Source: Bradyrhizobium sediminis (GTDB taxonomy: Bacteria > Pseudomonadota > Alphaproteobacteria > Rhizobiales > Xanthobacteraceae). From it: a DNA stretch of 64,000 nucleotides. The notes under the pieces were generated by a model, which had not been told where the DNA came from, did no database searches, and saw only the letters and a program-made list of their open reading frames with translations. The position numbers were made by a program, and so were the translations under genes. Of this stretch, positions 63,229-64,000 are shown piece by piece (positions within the stretch are counted from its first letter, which is position 1; each line of letters opens with the position of its first letter). The stretch lies in the NCBI RefSeq assembly GCF_018736085.1, contig NZ_CP076134.1, forward strand, positions 4,412,501 to 4,476,500, written 5' to 3'.

Positions 63229-64000
63229 CTAAATCCAGCTCTGGAAAAGCATCAGCCGGACAAACGTCTCCATCGACGTCCCGACGAACGCCGCCGAGAT
63301 CGGCAGCATCGCGGCAAAGCCCGCGCACGCGATCGCGACGAAAGCCCATAGCAGCCAGCGCGGGCTGTTGCCCCGCCGCAGCACATAGACCAGCGCCAGG
63401 CTCGCGAAGGTGGCGGCCGGCAGATAATAATACAGGAAGCCGAGCGTCCGCGGCAGCAGCGCCCAGGCCAGATAGGGCCCGAAATAAAACGCCAGGACCA
63501 GGAACGCATCGGCCCGGCGCGTCACGATCCAGTCGCGCAGGCAGATCGCCAGCGCCGGCAGCGCCGCCCACAGCACTACGGGGTTGCCGAGCAACACCAC
63601 CGCTGCGATCCGGTCGTCGCCGATCTTGTCGAACAGATACCAGACCGGCCGCACCAGCAACGGCCAGGACGGCCACGCGCTCATATAGGTGTGCCCTGCA
63701 ATCGCGGTCGTGGTGTTGTCGCTGAAAATCCGGCGCTGGGCTTCAATGAGGCCGCTCACCGACAATCCATAGAGCGGGACGAAGGTCGCGAGATAGACCA
63801 CCGCCGGCAGCAGCACGAAGCAGGCGGCGAAGTGATAATAGCGGAAATCGGGCCACAGCCCGGGCCGGTACCAGTCGCCGTCACGGCCATCGGCGAACTG
63901 CGTGCGCCAGCCCTGCATCAGGCGGATCGCGGCCACGATGACGATGCAGACCGCGAGCGCGAACAATCCGCTCCATTTGCAGGCGGCGGCAAGACCGAAG
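63229..64000 (-). CDS. PMT-type membrane glycosyltransferase, C-terminal part (5' end beyond window)
   Basis: A partial frame of at least 256 residues on the minus strand; the coding sequence continues past base 64000 (reading GLAAACKWSGLFALAVCIVIV at the edge). It has about seven predicted helices. HTYMSAWPSWPLLVRPVWYLFD and the helix bundle WALLPRTLGFLYYYLPAATFASLALVYVLRR match the C-terminal four-helix domain (PMT_4TMC) of protein O-mannosyltransferases and ArnT-like enzymes, which use a polyprenyl-phosphate sugar. Acceptor unknown. Confidence 0.8.
   Translation of the reverse strand, partial: FGLAAACKWSGLFALAVCIVIVAAIRLMQGWRTQFADGRDGDWYRPGLWPDFRYYHFAACFVLLPAVVYLATFVPLYGLSVSGLIEAQRRIFSDNTTTAIAGHTYMSAWPSWPLLVRPVWYLFDKIGDDRIAAVVLLGNPVVLWAALPALAICLRDWIVTRRADAFLVLAFYFGPYLAWALLPRTLGFLYYYLPAATFASLALVYVLRRGNSPRWLLWAFVAIACAGFAAMLPISAAFVGTSMETFVRLMLFQSWI

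Overview
The window is GC-rich chromosomal DNA of an alphaproteobacterium, most likely Bradyrhizobium or a close relative (Nitrobacteraceae). The evidence is the codon usage and gene families (RamB/ScfR-type XRE regulator, BA14K-like protein, MltB with a peptidoglycan-binding tail, rhizobial-type glycerol ABC transporter), dispersed palindromic intergenic repeats of the Bradyrhizobium kind, and several FixK/FNR-type boxes (TTGA-N6-TCAA). I see no rRNA, tRNA, phage, transposase or CRISPR array. Most of the window reads as core chromosome with lineage-specific small genes.

Layout. 0-10.8 kb: XRE regulator, a repeat-rich gap, a coiled-coil protein behind a FixK-type box, then many small secreted or hypothetical genes (alpha/beta hydrolase, orphan Phd-type antitoxin, DnrO-like helical protein, CusF-like protein, PAS-LuxR regulator, Sel1-repeat protein). 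11.0-14.7 kb: a three-gene molybdenum hydroxylase operon in FAD - 2Fe-2S - molybdopterin subunit order. 14.9-20.9 kb: HAD phosphatase, then an operon encoding an acyl-CoA synthetase, E1 alpha, E1 beta, E2 and a stand-alone acyl carrier protein, with no E3, behind a FixK-type box. 21-27.6 kb: an envelope cluster with two tandem secreted paralogues, a caspase-like protein, a small protein sharing that protein's C-terminal tail, an MltB transglycosylase and a DUF1993 protein. 27.9-29 kb: an old-yellow-enzyme reductase and a bidirectional terminator.

29.3-38.0 kb: a glycerol locus (glpR, glpD, glpS, glpT, glpP, glpQ, glpU, glpV) on the minus strand; no glycerol kinase is in the window. The two ATPases carry complementary defects that predict one canonical and one degenerate ATP site. 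38-46.3 kb: glycine-zipper protein, family VIII esterase, fatty-acyl ligase, methyltransferase and a beta-oxidation operon (thiolase, FadJ-like multifunctional protein, thioesterase). 46.4-52.3 kb: flavin reductase, and an RND efflux operon (adaptor, permease, TetR) with a readable sigma-70 promoter and a dispersed repeat inside it. 52.5-57 kb: an overlapping operon of a small protein, a DUF4173 membrane protein, a response regulator, a histidine kinase and a DUF2809 protein. 57-64 kb: nitroreductase and divergent LysR, YcaQ-like DNA glycosylase, a hydrolase fused to membrane segments, small secreted proteins, a vapC remnant, an OmpA-family protein behind two perfect CRP-type sites, and the 3' part of a PMT-type glycosyltransferase cut by the window edge.

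The strongest unexpected signals are: (1) four FixK-type boxes in intergenic DNA, three of them 71-75 nt upstream of a start codon, which point to a small low-oxygen regulon including the E3-less dehydrogenase/ACP operon; (2) the operon itself; (3) the predicted asymmetric glycerol ABC ATPase pair; (4) the paired CRP-type sites; (5) the shared C-terminal tail KCFxFxGxTYCE. All functions are inferred from reading the sequence; no database search was run.
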